The notes under the pieces are model-generated. The model did not search any database. It worked only from the letters and a program-made list of their open reading frames with translations, and had not been told where the DNA came from. Below are positions 10,501 through 20,607 of a stretch of 64,000 bases of DNA, one piece after another (position 1 is the stretch's first letter; each line of letters opens with the position of its first letter). The position numbers and the translations under genes are program-made. Source of the stretch: Symbiodinium natans (taxonomy: Eukaryota; Sar; Dinophyceae; Suessiales; Symbiodiniaceae). The DNA lies in NCBI GenBank assembly GCA_905221605.1, contig CAJNDS010001169.1, forward strand, positions 1 through 64,000. Reading direction: 5' to 3'.

Positions 10501-11139
10501 GTCTCAAGCAAAGAGAAGGTGCAAGGTGCATATGGACATCCAGCAAATCTTCAGGTGGCAAGCCTCAACCCTCTAAAGGACAACGCAACTCTCGCTACGA
10601 CGTAAGCCCCAAACTACAACCCACGTGTGTTGCTTCTCTATGACAGGTGGAGGTGCTTCCGACGCCTCGGGCATTCGCCACAACGTCGCCTCGAGCTTTC
10701 GGACACCATGTGAGAGAGCATCCGAGCTCTGCACTCTTACGAATGAGCTGCCCACCTGAAGCTGTCCTAGAATTCGAACCTCCAAGCCCTAAGCCCCTGA
10801 GACGTACCGTGTTCGTATCTAGAGACTCCTTAACTCTTGCATGGAGCGGGCTTGAAAATTTGGACTCAAGATTCTGGACTGGCACGCCCCGTACTAAACC
10901 CAAAACCCTAAGCCGACCTATGGCTGCTTGGCTTCGGGCGCAACCGCCGTGGGCTCCTGGCAAGGACGGAGGCGAGGACGGAGCGTTTTTTTTCTTGCTC
11001 CCGGACGAACGCTCTAGACTCGACCCCACGACCTACCTTGAAAAATGCGGTTTTTGGGTTTGAGGCTTATAATGGTTTAGGGTGTTGCCCAACAGTTGAG
11101 GCACAGAGTTATGTTTCTCTTGAATGGTACCAAGGATGA
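10501..11139 (+). CDS. Weak multi-exon plus model
   Basis: Possible exons 10501-10554 (SQAKRRCKVHMDIQQIF), 10647-10709, 10823-11049 and 11096-11139 join in phase and end at TGA. The intron before the last exon begins GTTTTTGGG. Minus-strand frames are also open across 11077-11284, so this could be wrong. No family recognised. Confidence 0.25.
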
Positions 11140-11725
11140 TAATGTACTGTAGCTTACTTGAAATGAAGCCAGAACCCTGAACCTTGAACCTTGCAGGCAT
11201 ATGAAGTAGGGTATATTTCTTGTAGCCCCAAACGGACACCCAATACATAAACTCACCAAGATTAAATAGGAACCTTATATACACTCACCAAAAACAGAAA
11301 TATAAACCCTGCTTCATATAGCCTTGAAGTCTAACGAACGGAGATTCATGGGAGCTGGAATGCATCCTGAGAGGTACATCGGCAGCTGATGCTGTCTGAG
11401 ACTACCCGACTTTCGCCTGGGACTTCATTCCCTAGTATATGGTGCATTGTCTTCGCTCCAGAACCCTAAAGTAAGTAAGAGCACCCGGAAGAGGTTTCAA
11501 GTTCCTCGCTCGACCTCTAAGCCCCGGCAGGCCCTGCGGGCTCGGCACTCGCAAGCTCGCACAGGTTCTGTACAGGCATGGGACCCCTTGCTATACCCAT
11601 AGAATACAGTATCGTATGCTATACAACACTGCGCCATGCCGTAGAATAATTGCTATGCTACCTATACAACCTGGAGCGAGGTGGACGTAACAACCCAAAG
11701 TGCAGTACGTCTGCGACCCAACTTA
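11140..11725. other. Coding-like on both strands, nothing firm
   Basis: Minus segment 11274-11196 reads FLFNLGEFMYWVSVWGYKKY and could be an exon (AG|G acceptor, GTTCAA donor). Plus and minus frames near 11480-11600 are also open. I cannot resolve them. Confidence 0.3.
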
Positions 11726-13222
11726 TTAGGGCCTTGTGAATCTTCGCCGCGCCTCGATGTAGGTTTCAGCACTTGCTGAGGCCAAACGTGTACTTAGGGT
11801 AATAAGCCGCGCATTTAGGGTGGCACCGGGCTCAAAGGACTAATGGTTTGGAGGTTAAACGCTCAGGGCTCCGGGTTTCTTGCGTCGAAAAAGCTACTGA
11901 AACAATATCAAGGGGAGAGAGGAGATGGAAAAGGTGTCTAGAGCAGGGGCGCCGAGCTTGGAGACTTTTGGAGGTTTAGAGTATGGGGAACTTCAGGAGT
12001 CATTTAGATTTTTGAGGGTTTAGTGCGGACTTTGGGTTGTAATGCCTGAGCCTCTTTAGCGACGCTCGTTTGGCCATCATGTTTCAAGTCAAGTTAAGGG
12101 AGTAAAGTTTTCGGATCAAAGCCACAATGACGAGCTCAAAAACCACAGCTCTCAACGGCAAACATGCTGCAGCAGACCACGGGCAGCGCCATTTTGGCCT
12201 TCTTTCCGTTGACCTCGAAGTCGTGAGCAAGCCACGGGGAATTGAGACTTAGGCGGCCTCAACCCCCATCTTCTGTCCAGTCCTCTGAAAGACACCACAG
12301 GTTCTCACTTCCCTAGAGCATCCGGCTTTGTCCAGCAGGGTGGTCCAAGGGATTCAGTTAACTTCGTAATTAAGGTTACACCGGTTCCACCCAGCACTGA
12401 AGTTGCCTGGAGGCCAGCGGTGCTATTGCAAGCTTGACTCGTGTTCGCTGGTTGCTCTACTTGGTGGCTCAAAAGCGAAGCCCTGAGCCCTGTACCCCTA
12501 CACCGGAACCCGCCAGGCCTCTTTGTCATCCTCGTCTTTGGCCTCAATCTTCTCCTTGCGTGCTTGGACTGGGAGGAAAAAGGAGTGGTCCACCGTGTTG
12601 TGTGCTGCTCTGTGCAAATTGGCCTATAAGGGGATCTTAACCTGAAGGTTGAGACTCAAAATCTCCCAGGTCAGCCCAAGCCTCAAGACATCTGAACAAT
12701 GCAGCCAACCTTCTAGGTCAACTCGCGGCGAAAAACTCTTGGGATTGCGTAGAGATTCTGCTACCCCTGTACAAGTTTTACAAGTTGCCTGCCCTACCAA
12801 AGTCCATCCTATGGTTTGACCCTCAGCATCCTAAGCCCATTCGCAAATCGGCGCCTCGAGCTTGGCTTCCATCTTGGCTTCAAGCTTGGAAGCCTGACCA
12901 TGACACGGGTACCGGTACAAGCCGAAGGCAATCTTCGAAACGGGTCAGCGGATGTGTGGCCTGACTCTGATGCTTCAACCCTCTGTGAAGGTTCTTTTGT
13001 AACCCCGGTTTTCAAAATTCCAAACCCTCCAAGCAAAGCCTGAACCGTACTGCGCCTCCACCTTGGCTTCGTGCTTCGCTGCCCTCTTCTGCTTCTCTTC
13101 CAGGTACGTGTCGATGTCCGGCTTTGACCTGAGGGTTTAACAGGTTTAGGGTTTAGGGATTGCGCACTCGGGCTAAGCTTCAAGCAGAGCCCTGAAATTT
13201 CTATGTAAACCCTAAACTCCAT
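11726..13222 (-). CDS. Gene D: six-exon model, 92 aa, EAK-rich coiled coil
   Basis: Minus-strand exons 13222-13218 (ATGGA only), 13128-13056, 12893-12855, 12554-12510, 12213-12147 and 11775-11726 total 279 nt, in phase, ATG to TAA. Product: SKPDIDTYLEEKQKRAAKHE, then the repeated EAK pattern (HEAKVE, KLEAKMEAKLE, EKIEAKDEDDKEAW), then VNGKKAKMALPVVCCSMFAV and SAETYIEARRRFTRP. The first part should form a charged coiled coil. An in-frame TGA lies two codons before the ATG. Intron 1 (13217-13129) starts GTTTAGGGTTTAC and ends with C-strand heptads before CAG, so it can fold back on itself. Introns 2 and 3 need GC donors (GCGCAG, GCGCCG). A plus frame overlaps 12669-12964. Function unknown. Confidence 0.48.
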
Positions 13223-13332
13223 AAGTCATTTCGAGTCCCAGATCACTACATCCAACTCGACCACTCAAGCCAGAGCCTGCCGTCGGTACGGGTTAGGTAG
13301 TACTTACTACGAACCCCCCCCCCCATTTACAG

Positions 13333-13375
13333 GGTCCTTAGGTAGCCTACCCCTAGAACCTCAACTCAGCTCAAG
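13333..13375 (+). CDS. Candidate short exon, C-tract acceptor and GTTTAGGG donor
   Basis: 43 nt on plus reading SLGSLPLEPQLSS. It is preceded by CCCCCCCCCCCCCATTTACAG and followed by GTTTAGGG. Listed mainly for its splice context; no protein assigned. Confidence 0.28.
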
Positions 13376-13789
13376 GTTTAGGGATATCGGCCCCGGCCTA
13401 ATTGGCCATGCGACAAGTACAGATCACAGAGCCTAAAGGGCCTGGGGCTTAGGGCTCTTCAAATCAGTCGTCAAGGCACGACGCACATGGGCCGCCTCCT
13501 GCAATACAGGAGCCTAGATCACAACCAATCTCATCGACATAGAACCCATGCACTGCTATGTTTATACCTTTAGCCACCTACGTACTTGTGAGCAAGGCCC
13601 AAAAACCTTAACTTGAGGGCTGGCCAGGCCCTGTGACTGATGCCGCGCACACAGTCCAGCCGACTGGTGAATGTAAGCAAAGCAGACGTCAAACTCAACT
13701 CAGAGGCCCGAACCCTATAGAGCCCACCGGGTTCAGACCTACCTCCAGTCAAACTTACGCGATGGCTTTGCTGTTCGAAGGCAAGGCAA

Positions 13790-13935
13790 CTTTTGTTCCT
13801 AAGCCCGAAGCCCTAAAGTGCTCATGTCTAAGTCCGGAGCCCAAAAGCCCTAAATGTCCGAAAAGGCGCTCAATGCCCTTGGAATCTGAACCAAGTCGCC
13901 GCTCGATCAGGGTAAAGGCCTTCCGCAGCAAAGTG
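13790..13935 (-). CDS. Candidate exon TLLRKAFTLIERRLG
   Basis: Minus-strand open segment after CCTCAG, reading TLLRKAFTLIERRLGSDSKG then IERLFGHL, helical and basic. The 3' end is unclear: no GT occurs until AAA|GTTGCC at 13790. The plus strand is also open. C-strand heptads lie left and G-strand right. Confidence 0.38.
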
Positions 13936-14263
13936 CTGAGGCTTCAGGGTCTGGGTCTGGGATCAAGGGTTTTCGAGTTCACTGGGAAGTCAGAGTGGAA
14001 GGTTTAGGTTTGGGGTTTGGGCTGGGGCTTAGACCTCCCCGACAGAACCCTGTGGCCCTACATTACAAGCCTCCCCGAGAGATGCTCTAAACCCTAAGCC
14101 TTGAACCCAAACCTCTGAAACCACAAACCATAATATATCCCCGCCACCTAACAAAATGGGGACTATACCTTTCAGCGATAAAATGCTCTTCAAGGGTACA
14201 CCAAAACCCCAAGACGAAACCCAAACACAACCCTAGATAATGGTGAAGGGGGTATGCGAACAC

Positions 14264-14331
14264 TTCGTCCGCCTCGTTGAGCTTGGAAATGGTGCTCGAC
14301 AGCGTAAACGCGTCGTCTGTGAAACACTGGC
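14264..14331 (-). CDS. Candidate exon, well supported
   Basis: 68 nt on minus from CACGCAG|G to GAA|GTGTTC. Reads QCFTDDAFTLSSTISKLNEA then DE, with strongly GC-rich third positions. C-strand heptads lie on the left (14086-14235) and G-strand on the right (14356-14376). It ends in phase 0. The amphipathic pattern suggests a helix. No family recognised. Confidence 0.6.
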
Positions 14332-14556
14332 CTGCGTGCAGAATCGGTTCCGTATTAGGTTTCAGGGTCTAGGTTCTTGCGGTGGGCCGTAGAGATCCTT
14401 GTGTGTGTGCCTGTGTGTAGAATCAATAAAAAATAAACACATAAATAAATACATACATACTTATATTTTTCTCTATCCACATCCACATATACACAACAGT
14501 AGTTAAGCCGCAAAACATCCACCGTGCACCAAAACTATAGACAATTATAGCGATAA

Positions 14557-14640
14557 ATGAAATCAGAAAAAATATATATGTATATATATATATATACATA
14601 TATATATATACATATACACATATACACGCACACACACCTT
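14557..14640. repeat. (TA)n and (CA)n microsatellites
   Basis: A run of TATATA with ATAC/CATA interruptions grading into CACACA. A second AT-rich block of ACATAA-type repeats lies at 14430-14465. No coding signal. Confidence 0.9.
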
Positions 14641-14732
14641 AGAGCCAAGGTGGCAAGGTTTGTAATGCCCTACGCCGGACAGTGCACCCTCAATGGGCCT
14701 TCCCACCCCAGATTCTCAAACGGAATCTCGGT

Positions 14733-14773
<41 letters not shown>
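14733..14773 (+). repeat. Uninterrupted 41-nt G run
   Basis: Forty-one consecutive G residues. On the minus strand it is a 41-nt C run. It is followed in the sense direction by a possible acceptor and a short segment, IPFENLGWEGPLR (about 14722-14684). Confidence 0.95.
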
Positions 14774-14774
<1 letters not shown>

Positions 14775-14924
14775 GGATGGTTTGGCCGGGGCGATTGGGC
14801 CTGAGGGGCTTAGGGCTTAGGATGGCCTTCTCGGCTTCATGGCTTAGGATTTGCAATGTTGCGTTTCGGGGGATCGAGAAAAATCTTTATGTGGTTCATG
14901 GTTTAAATATGGCGCATCCCGTCA

Positions 14925-15015
14925 CAGGAACAGACAACGTGGCGTCCCGCATTGCAGCAGCCCGCAATAAGCTTACAATAAACAGTGTCCAACTTCCGGG
15001 CTTGCTGCACGCTTG
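14925..15015 (+). CDS. Coding-like segment
   Basis: Plus frame with GTDNVASRIAAARNKLTINS, opened by CACAG|G and possibly ended by GTCCAAC. Exon limits are uncertain. Confidence 0.3.
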
Positions 15016-15254
15016 TCCCCCCCCCCACCCCAGAGCTCTAGTAAACCTAGGCGAAAATTCAACCCAAATCCCCTACTAACCGCCATGCCTGAGCCTCTAA
15101 ACCACCCTCAGTGACTCAGTCCACAGTTAAGAGCCCGGCAAAAAGTAACCGTGGCCAGCTGCCAGGCCTTCTGTAGCCTCTTGCAAGTCCAGGATTTAGG
15201 GTTGAGGGTTCCCCCGGTACCATAGGAGAAAAGTCATGGTACTTATACCCTCAG

Positions 15255-15329
15255 GTTGCTTGGGCTTATGGTTCCTAAAACGGAAGCGAGCATCCGTGGA
15301 AATACTTGGCGTCCTGGAATGGGTTTTAA
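15255..15329 (+). CDS. Candidate exon with consensus donor
   Basis: 75 nt on plus from CTCAG|G to AA|GTAAGG, reading LLGLMVPKTEASIRGNTWRP then GMGF. A phase-compatible next segment starts after AAG at about 15384. The family is not recognised. Confidence 0.36.
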
Positions 15330-15671
15330 GTAAGGCCCACGAGCTTAAGGGGCATCGGGGGCTGAAATCTCCAAGGTTTTGAAGGGGTTTTATGTCTGGG
15401 ACTGGGCTGCCATGGCTATTTTCTCTGGAGACTCTCGTACCGCCTATTGGAGGCTTAAGGTTTTTGGTTTGGCTTTATGCGGTTTAGGCCTTAGGTGCTG
15501 CTGAGGCTTGGGCTTGATAGGTATAAATAAAAGAGCCCCAGCATGTATACACACTCAGACGTATCCCTTTGGAAGGAAGAAAAGGATACACACTACTTGG
15601 GGCAACGCTTCATGTCGTAAGTGTATACGGCAACGCACTGCAACAGTAGGCTCTTCGGGCTTGGGGTTCAG

Positions 15672-15861
15672 CAATGCCGTGCCAAGGTCGGGGCATCTGG
15701 TGCTTCTCGTCCTGGGCCAGTTCAACACAAGGTTTCTAAGCTTAGCTTTCAGGATGGTTCAGAGGGGGCAGGGGGGTCCGTTTCCAAAGAGACTCTATTG
15801 CGATGGGTGCCAGAAAGACCCTGGTGCAGAACTATCCTCAATGCCCTCACATGCTTCGCGG
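15672..15861 (+). CDS. Coding-like segment, 63 codons
   Basis: Plus frame after GGTTCAG reading QCRAKVGASGASRPGPVQHK, then DGSEGAGGSVSKETLLRWVP and ERPWCRTILNALTCFA, ended by G|GTAGTTTAGGG. It is one of the longer uninterrupted protein-like stretches here. G-strand heptads lie on both sides. Unknown function. Confidence 0.4.
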
Positions 15862-16160
15862 GTAGTTTAGGGTTAGCCGAGGCATGTGCATAAGGGCTGC
15901 GAGTACGTCGACACTACGCATGGCAACACAGTTGCACCTGACATGTATACATGGATGTATGCTGTCAGCAAGAACTGAAATTTCAATGGAGACTCAAGCT
16001 CGAGTGACACACGGGTCACACGACGTCATATCAGATCGAGTTATAAAAAAAAAAACACCTTCCGCCTAATGCTATAGAGAGTATAAATCGTCAGGAAGCC
16101 CTAGAAGCACAAGGTGAGATAGCAACATGTCTTTATATATGTATACATATATATATATAA

Positions 16161-16388
16161 TTAAAACCATTTTGCCGTTGCCTTAGGATCAACATGCCGA
16201 ACGTCAAAACCAAAGCTACCAGAAATTTCGACTCGTCGAGAAGCACATACATCCAACAAAAAACTGGAGGGTCGTTGTTCTTGGCTGCTCTCGGTATGCC
16301 GCAAAACCCAAAGTGACGGCCAAGCCTTAGACCTAGTAAGGGGATGGCCAGGTACCTGGGAGTGTTCAAACCTTGCACAAAGCCTCAA
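16161..16388 (-). CDS. Open on both strands; possible terminal exon
   Basis: The minus frame ends naturally at TAA and reads for example RRVEISGSFGFDVRHVDPKA. The plus strand reads MPNVKTKATRNFDSSRSTYI with a GTATGC donor. Coding seems likely but strand is unresolved. Confidence 0.3.
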   Translation of the reverse strand: MRLCARFEHSQVPGHPLTRSKAWPSLWVLRHTESSQEQRPSSFLLDVCASRRVEISGSFGFDVRHVDPKATAKWF

Positions 16389-16419
16389 AGCGATTTAGGG
16401 TTTAGGGTTTCAGGCTGGC

Positions 16420-17148
16420 ATGTCCAGAAAAGCCGCATGTAATTACCTGAACTCTCAAACCCGTTCAAATTCTTCGACCTTACCTCAACCAAAAGGGATC
16501 CCTACATCGGTCAGCCCAAACCCCAAAGGGAAACCTTCCCCAGATACACACACACACACACACATAGAGAGGCAGACAGTTGCCATGGCCTGTAAATCCG
16601 ACGGAAGGTAGGATTGGCTCCAAAAGACGTTGCAAAATGAAGAAGCCAATGTTGACAGCAACGAAACCTCCCAGACTGAACCCCAGATCTCTACGCGCGC
16701 CACGAGACTTACGACGAAGCACTCGGCATCGAGGGATAGAAGTTTAAGCAGCTACCCACATGTGGGTCCTCCTGAAACCACAGGGAGTTGTAGGAGAGGA
16801 CATACTCGAAGACCTTGGTCACGGTTGTGCTACGCCCGAAAGTCTACTTTAGCCACTTTAGCCGGACAACATACTTGACCCCCTAGGACTCTCACTGAGC
16901 CATTGGGTCAGATCCCAGTTCGCACCTTTGACCGATCATCCCTCAACTTTAAACCCGGAAATACCGCAAGACTTCGAGCTTCGAGCTGTCAGAATCCTTT
17001 TGTATTAACTAATATAGACCAGTATAATGGTCCTGTGGCCAAGACACCTGAAAATCGGGTTGCGAGCTTCATGGTGTTGCCGGCTTCCGGGGTTGAGGTG
17101 TCAGGATTTAGAGCTATTTGGTACGAAAAGGAGGCCTGTTTTGCTTAA
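16420..17148 (+). pseudogene. Single frame broken by two stops
   Basis: Three consecutive open stretches (16420-16611, 16630-16878, 16903-17148) share one plus reading frame, separated by a TAG and a TGA. The middle one reads MQNEEANVDSNETSQTEPQI, polar and Ser/Thr-rich. This may be a decayed gene, or exons whose introns I did not resolve. A (CA)n tract lies at 16547-16563. Confidence 0.33.
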
Positions 17149-17183
17149 ACGGGGTTCGCAGGGTGAACCTAAGCCCTAACAAC

Positions 17184-17270
17184 AGAAAATTGGGCGCGCT
17201 CTGGGTCCTAGAGTGCAGCCTGAGGCCTCTGCGCAAATAACATCCTGCCGGCCTTCCGGGTCCTCACAGG
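17184..17270 (-). CDS. Candidate exon with GTTGTTAGGG donor
   Basis: 87 nt on minus from AAG to T|GTTGTTAGGG. Reads CEDPEGRQDVICAEASGCTL then GPRARPIF. C-strand heptads lie left and G-strand right. The same donor string is used by the exon at 20281-20353. Confidence 0.48.
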
Positions 17271-17843
17271 CTTGGGGTCTAGGGACTAGGTCTCAACAAT
17301 GGGTCAGTACTTCTAGGTACTTGACTCTGAAACAGGGCGACTTGAAGCCCAACTATGGCCCAGGCTGCTATACTTAGGGGGCCTGTAGGTGGTGTCCTAT
17401 AAGTAGGTTTCTAACGCCCTTCGGTACGCCCTTCGGTACAGGGAGTATGGAATTTCCGAGCCCATGCTCTGTGAGGGGCACCTGGATGTCGGGCTGCTTG
17501 CAGCAAGCTGGGTTGGCCCCCCGTTAAGCCCTCTGTCGGTTTTGGGGTTAGGGGATCGTTATAATCCCAGCAAGGGATAAATACAAAAAGCACAAAGGGC
17601 CCTCGCTAGCCAAGAACCATGAAGCTCCCGTGCCCCTCCCCGGCCCCCCTCCCCTTTAAATCACCACTGTATGGTTCTTACAATTTAGCGGTTTGGGGTC
17701 TCTTTGCTTTAGGGTTGCTGTCGCTCATATTGCCGGAGCCTGTGCTACACCCTTTAGGGCTCCGAGTCTCCGAGCTTTGGGATTTTGAGTTCAGAGATCA
17801 TAAAGCTTTTGCTACATAAGGCAGCGATCCTAAACCCTGCACT

Positions 17844-18407
17844 CTAAATCTTAAGATTAAGGGATAGTTGTGTCTCATTTTGAGCAACCACCATGTAGCT
17901 AAGGTTGGGGGAGGGGGGCTCACTGATCCCAAAACCTAAAACCCAACCTTCACGTAAATAGGGATTCGAGTTCAACCCTAAACGCTAAACCCAGCTTCCT
18001 CTGCGAGGAAGGGGAGCTTAGTCACGTCGTTGAGTACGCGAAAGATATACTCGCGGTTGTCGACGTTCATGTACTCCTTGCTGGGTTTAGGGCTCAGGTT
18101 TGGCAAGCCCCGAGGATTTGCACTCTTGTTTTGAGGCTGCAACCTGAGAATGCAAGAGTGCCGTTTGGGGGTTCAGGGTCTAGGGTTTCTTTTTAAGGGA
18201 AATTAACATGATTTATCGGAGTACAGCCAACCCTACACGCTGCAAACTTTATATACACTTGGCAGTAGGCTTAGGCTGTAAGGGAAGTGCTTCTCAACCT
18301 ACGTGAACCCGGAGGCTGCACGAGCTTCCCAAGCTCTTCTTGCTATGAATTCCGCCCTCATTGGCATGCTCTCGCCTTTGTCCACCGGTAGAGCAGCTTC
18401 ACCACCT
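17844..18407 (-). CDS. Gene B: three-exon 3' end, 69 aa from the nearest ATG
   Basis: Minus exons 18407-18303, 18080-17991 and 17898-17844 join in phase and end at TAG. From the ATG at 18367 the product is 69 aa. The middle exon reads KEYMNVDNREYIFRVLNDVT then KLPFLAEEA. The last reads YMVVAQNETQLSLNLKI. Exon 2 is bounded by heptads at both ends: acceptor CCCTAAACCCAG and donor GTTTAGCGTTTAGGG. The first exon may extend upstream of the ATG (GGEAALPVDKGES). A plus frame overlaps 18303-18388. No family recognised. Confidence 0.55.
18119..18162. other. Inverted repeat / possible hairpin
   Basis: GCACTCTTG near the start and CAAGAGTGC near the end can pair as a 9-bp stem around a loop of about 24 nt. 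It lies in intronic or intergenic DNA just upstream of gene B's middle exon in the sense direction. Confidence 0.6.
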
Positions 18408-18517
18408 CTGGTTTAAGGTTTGGGGAGTGTGGCCTTCGGGATTTGGGGTGCAGGCTGCACTAAACTAACCCTCCTGGTAACAACTTGGATGTGTACGTGA
18501 CTGAAGGACCTTTCAGA

Positions 18518-18924
18518 ATGCCAGGAGGCATGCCCTTGACTGTAGAACACATTGAGTTTCTGATCTGCATACCTTTCCGCAGGTGAGCCCACAGCCCCAA
18601 TGAACTGTGCGGGTTTTGTGTATGGCATGGCTCACTGTACTGAAGAGTATCAGGTCCCGTGCAGCCTTATGGCTAAAGCCTTTTAAAGTGCAAGGTCGTC
18701 TAGTCTAGGTAGATATGAAACGCCGTGTCTTCGTTGCAGCTCGTGTCCGGGAGCACCTCAATGCAGCTGCTAAAGCAATGGCAGAAGCCTTTTGTTGGCT
18801 GCCGACGACACGTTGGGGGACTATTCGTTCGTTCTTGATAGCAGATCCCAGCAAACCCGCACCCGTATCTGTTCACGATGGTAGCCTTGGGGAACTTCGT
18901 CCGCTGTGGAAGCACTGCTGCTAG
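18518..18924 (+). CDS. Gene C: three-exon model, 96 aa
   Basis: Plus exons 18518-18582 (ATG; donor GTGAGC), 18654-18694 and 18740-18924 (TAG) total 291 nt in phase. Reads MPGGMPLTVEHIEFLICIPF, then SRAALWLKPFKVQ, then RVREHLNAAAKAMAEAFCWL and onward to ELRPLWKHCC. The last exon is also open from an ATG at 18715. A Cys-rich minus frame overlaps (18700-18915) and another at 18413-18628, so strand is uncertain. Confidence 0.35.
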
Positions 18925-19136
18925 TCGCTCGAGGCCTCATGAAGCAGCCGGATCACGGAGTTCTGCTTGGGTTGCGGGCTTCGGGTTTGGGGTTCACGGC
19001 TTAGGGTTAGGAAATTCGGGCTGGGATCTTTTGGTCCAAGGTTTCATCTAGTCACTCAGTCTTACCCTCCTGCTTCTGGATTAATGGCCAGCAGATGCCT
19101 TAGCTTCCAGCTAGTGCTGCGTCACTTGATTTCGAT

Positions 19137-19256
19137 TCAGGCGTGATAGCAAAAGAATAGGACAGGCTTGGTATTGGCCATGATTCTTGGCTCGGAAGGG
19201 AAAGACTCGTCAGAAACCTCAAACCAAAGAGAATGAGGCAAGTACTGGGCATCCAT
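19137..19256 (-). CDS. Small ORF, 39 aa
   Basis: ATG to TGA on minus, reading MDAQYLPHSLWFEVSDESFP and further. G-strand heptad DNA precedes it in the sense direction. Could be an exon or small gene; unknown. Confidence 0.32.
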   Translation of the reverse strand: MDAQYLPHSLWFEVSDESFPSEPRIMANTKPVLFFCYHA

Positions 19257-19977
19257 CCTAGAACTCTTGAAAAACCCTAAACCCTACCCCCTCGTCCTGT
19301 AACGGCACTCGAAGGGAAAGGGTTTAGGATTTAGCAGTCTTTTGCCGCTCTCTCCTTCTCTACTGCCCGAATGCAAAATCAACATGAGAGTTTAGGTTTA
19401 TCGACAGGGCTTAGGTGGAGTTAGGGTTTAGATGGTTCAGGCGAACAAGTCTCGGTACCCTCAACCAGCAACGGTCCAAAACCCTGCGCCGAACTCTAAG
19501 TGGAAACCTAAACCCTCAGGCACCCCAATCAGCCCTAGGCCGCTGAGAGATTAGCCTTCCTTGCTGATTTTCTTCACTGCAACCCTAGTTATTTATAAGC
19601 CCTTGCCCAGCATCTCTCCGTGATGCTCTGGCGCCCGTGCCTTGAAGAACATCCACGTTTGGCTTCTTGATCCTGGGCTCCCGCGCCCATGCGAAAGTTT
19701 GGCTTTCGGACTGTCGGGACTTTCGGGTCTAGGTTGAAGGTGAGAGCCTCGGGGCTTTGGGGGTGGAAGCATCTGTAGGGCTTTCGGGTTCAGTGCCTAA
19801 AACTGCTGGGGGCCCCTACAAACCCGCAACCCTAGTCTTTTGGGTCTCGGGCTGACCCCTTGCAGCTTCGTGTTGTTATGGCTTGGAAGGTGGTGGTGTG
19901 GGAGTTTGTTGAGGGCTGCAATGTGTAGTGTGATCATTTGGGGTTTAGGACTTTCAGGGGTTTGGAGGCTTTAGGGT

Positions 19978-20187
19978 TTAGTTAGAGGTTAGGGTGAAGG
20001 AAGTTCTTGAAGAGCTAGGATCTGACTGCGTCAGGGCCCCAGTGCCCAGCGCGTTGACCTGCGTTTCTTGCCGGCCAAAACATTGCAACTCGAAAAAGGT
20101 AGTCAGGTCCTTGAGGGGGGATCCAGAGGGCCTAGCGGCACCTTGAAAAAAGCTTTGGGGCCCAAGGGGTACAAGGGACCGATGCAT
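19978..20187 (-). CDS. Coding-like minus segment
   Basis: Contains FFELQCFGRQETQVNALGTG followed by ALTQSDPSSSRTSF. A plus alternative (LPAKTLQLEK with GTAGTC donor) overlaps. Exon borders not fixed. Confidence 0.35.
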   Translation of the reverse strand: MHRSLVPLGPQSFFQGAARPSGSPLKDLTTFFELQCFGRQETQVNALGTGALTQSDPSSSRTSFTLTSN

Positions 20188-20280
20188 GTGGCAGAGGGCT
20201 TCCCTTTTACATCCTCATCCCCTCACTCAAGCCCTAAACCCTTTAGCCTAAATCCTAACTCAATTCAACCCCCTAACAAC

Positions 20281-20353
20281 AGCTCTCAGAGCGCTGCTTG
20301 GCCATCTTGTGCCTCCGCCTCCGCTTGCTCCGGCGGAAGGTTGGAATCCGCTC
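20281..20353 (-). CDS. Candidate exon with basic nuclear-localisation-like cluster
   Basis: 73 nt on minus from CAG|G to T|GTTGTTAGGG. Reads ERIPTFRRSKRRRRHKMAKQ then RSES. The RRSKRRRRHK cluster resembles a nuclear localisation or RNA-binding patch. Third positions are GC-rich. C-strand heptads lie left and G-strand right. The host protein is not known. Confidence 0.55.
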
Positions 20354-20424
20354 CTGCTTATGCTGCTAGGTTGTAGGGGATCATGGGGTTCAGGCTTCAG
20401 GGCTCACAAGGACAAGGCTTGGGG

Positions 20425-20607
20425 CTTGCTGTTGAGTGGCGAACCAGCACTGATGTTTTGCGACAAGAGGTGAATCGGGCGTCGAGTGCATGCTGCCTGT
20501 TTGTGATGGCTTTCAGGCTTTCACTTCCTCACGTACGTATCACACGCCGCGATGCAGGCGCCGCGATGCAGGCGCCGGCCCTGCCACCCAAACTTTTCTT
20601 CCAATAA
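20425..20607 (+). CDS. Coding-like terminal segment
   Basis: Plus frame ending at TAA, reading EWRTSTDVLRQEVNRASSAC then CLFVMAFRL and onward. It contains a 14-bp direct repeat (GCCGCGATGCAGGC twice, 20553-20580). Unknown function. Confidence 0.34.
   Translation, partial: LAVEWRTSTDVLRQEVNRASSACCLFVMAFRLSLPHVRITRRDAGAAMQAPALPPKLFFQ

Noticed and set aside
10891-10912. A 22-nt intron in the plus model
   Set aside because: The frame stays open through it, so no intron is needed; such a tiny intron would be exceptional.
12180-12200. GCCATTTTGGC, part of the dinoflagellate spliced leader
   Set aside because: Only 11 nt match, it lies inside gene D's coding exon on the other strand, and the rest of the leader is absent.
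14557-15079. Plus ORFs through the TA repeat and poly-G run (poly-Gly)
   Set aside because: Their first half is simple sequence. Only the segment near 14925-15015 is kept as coding-like.
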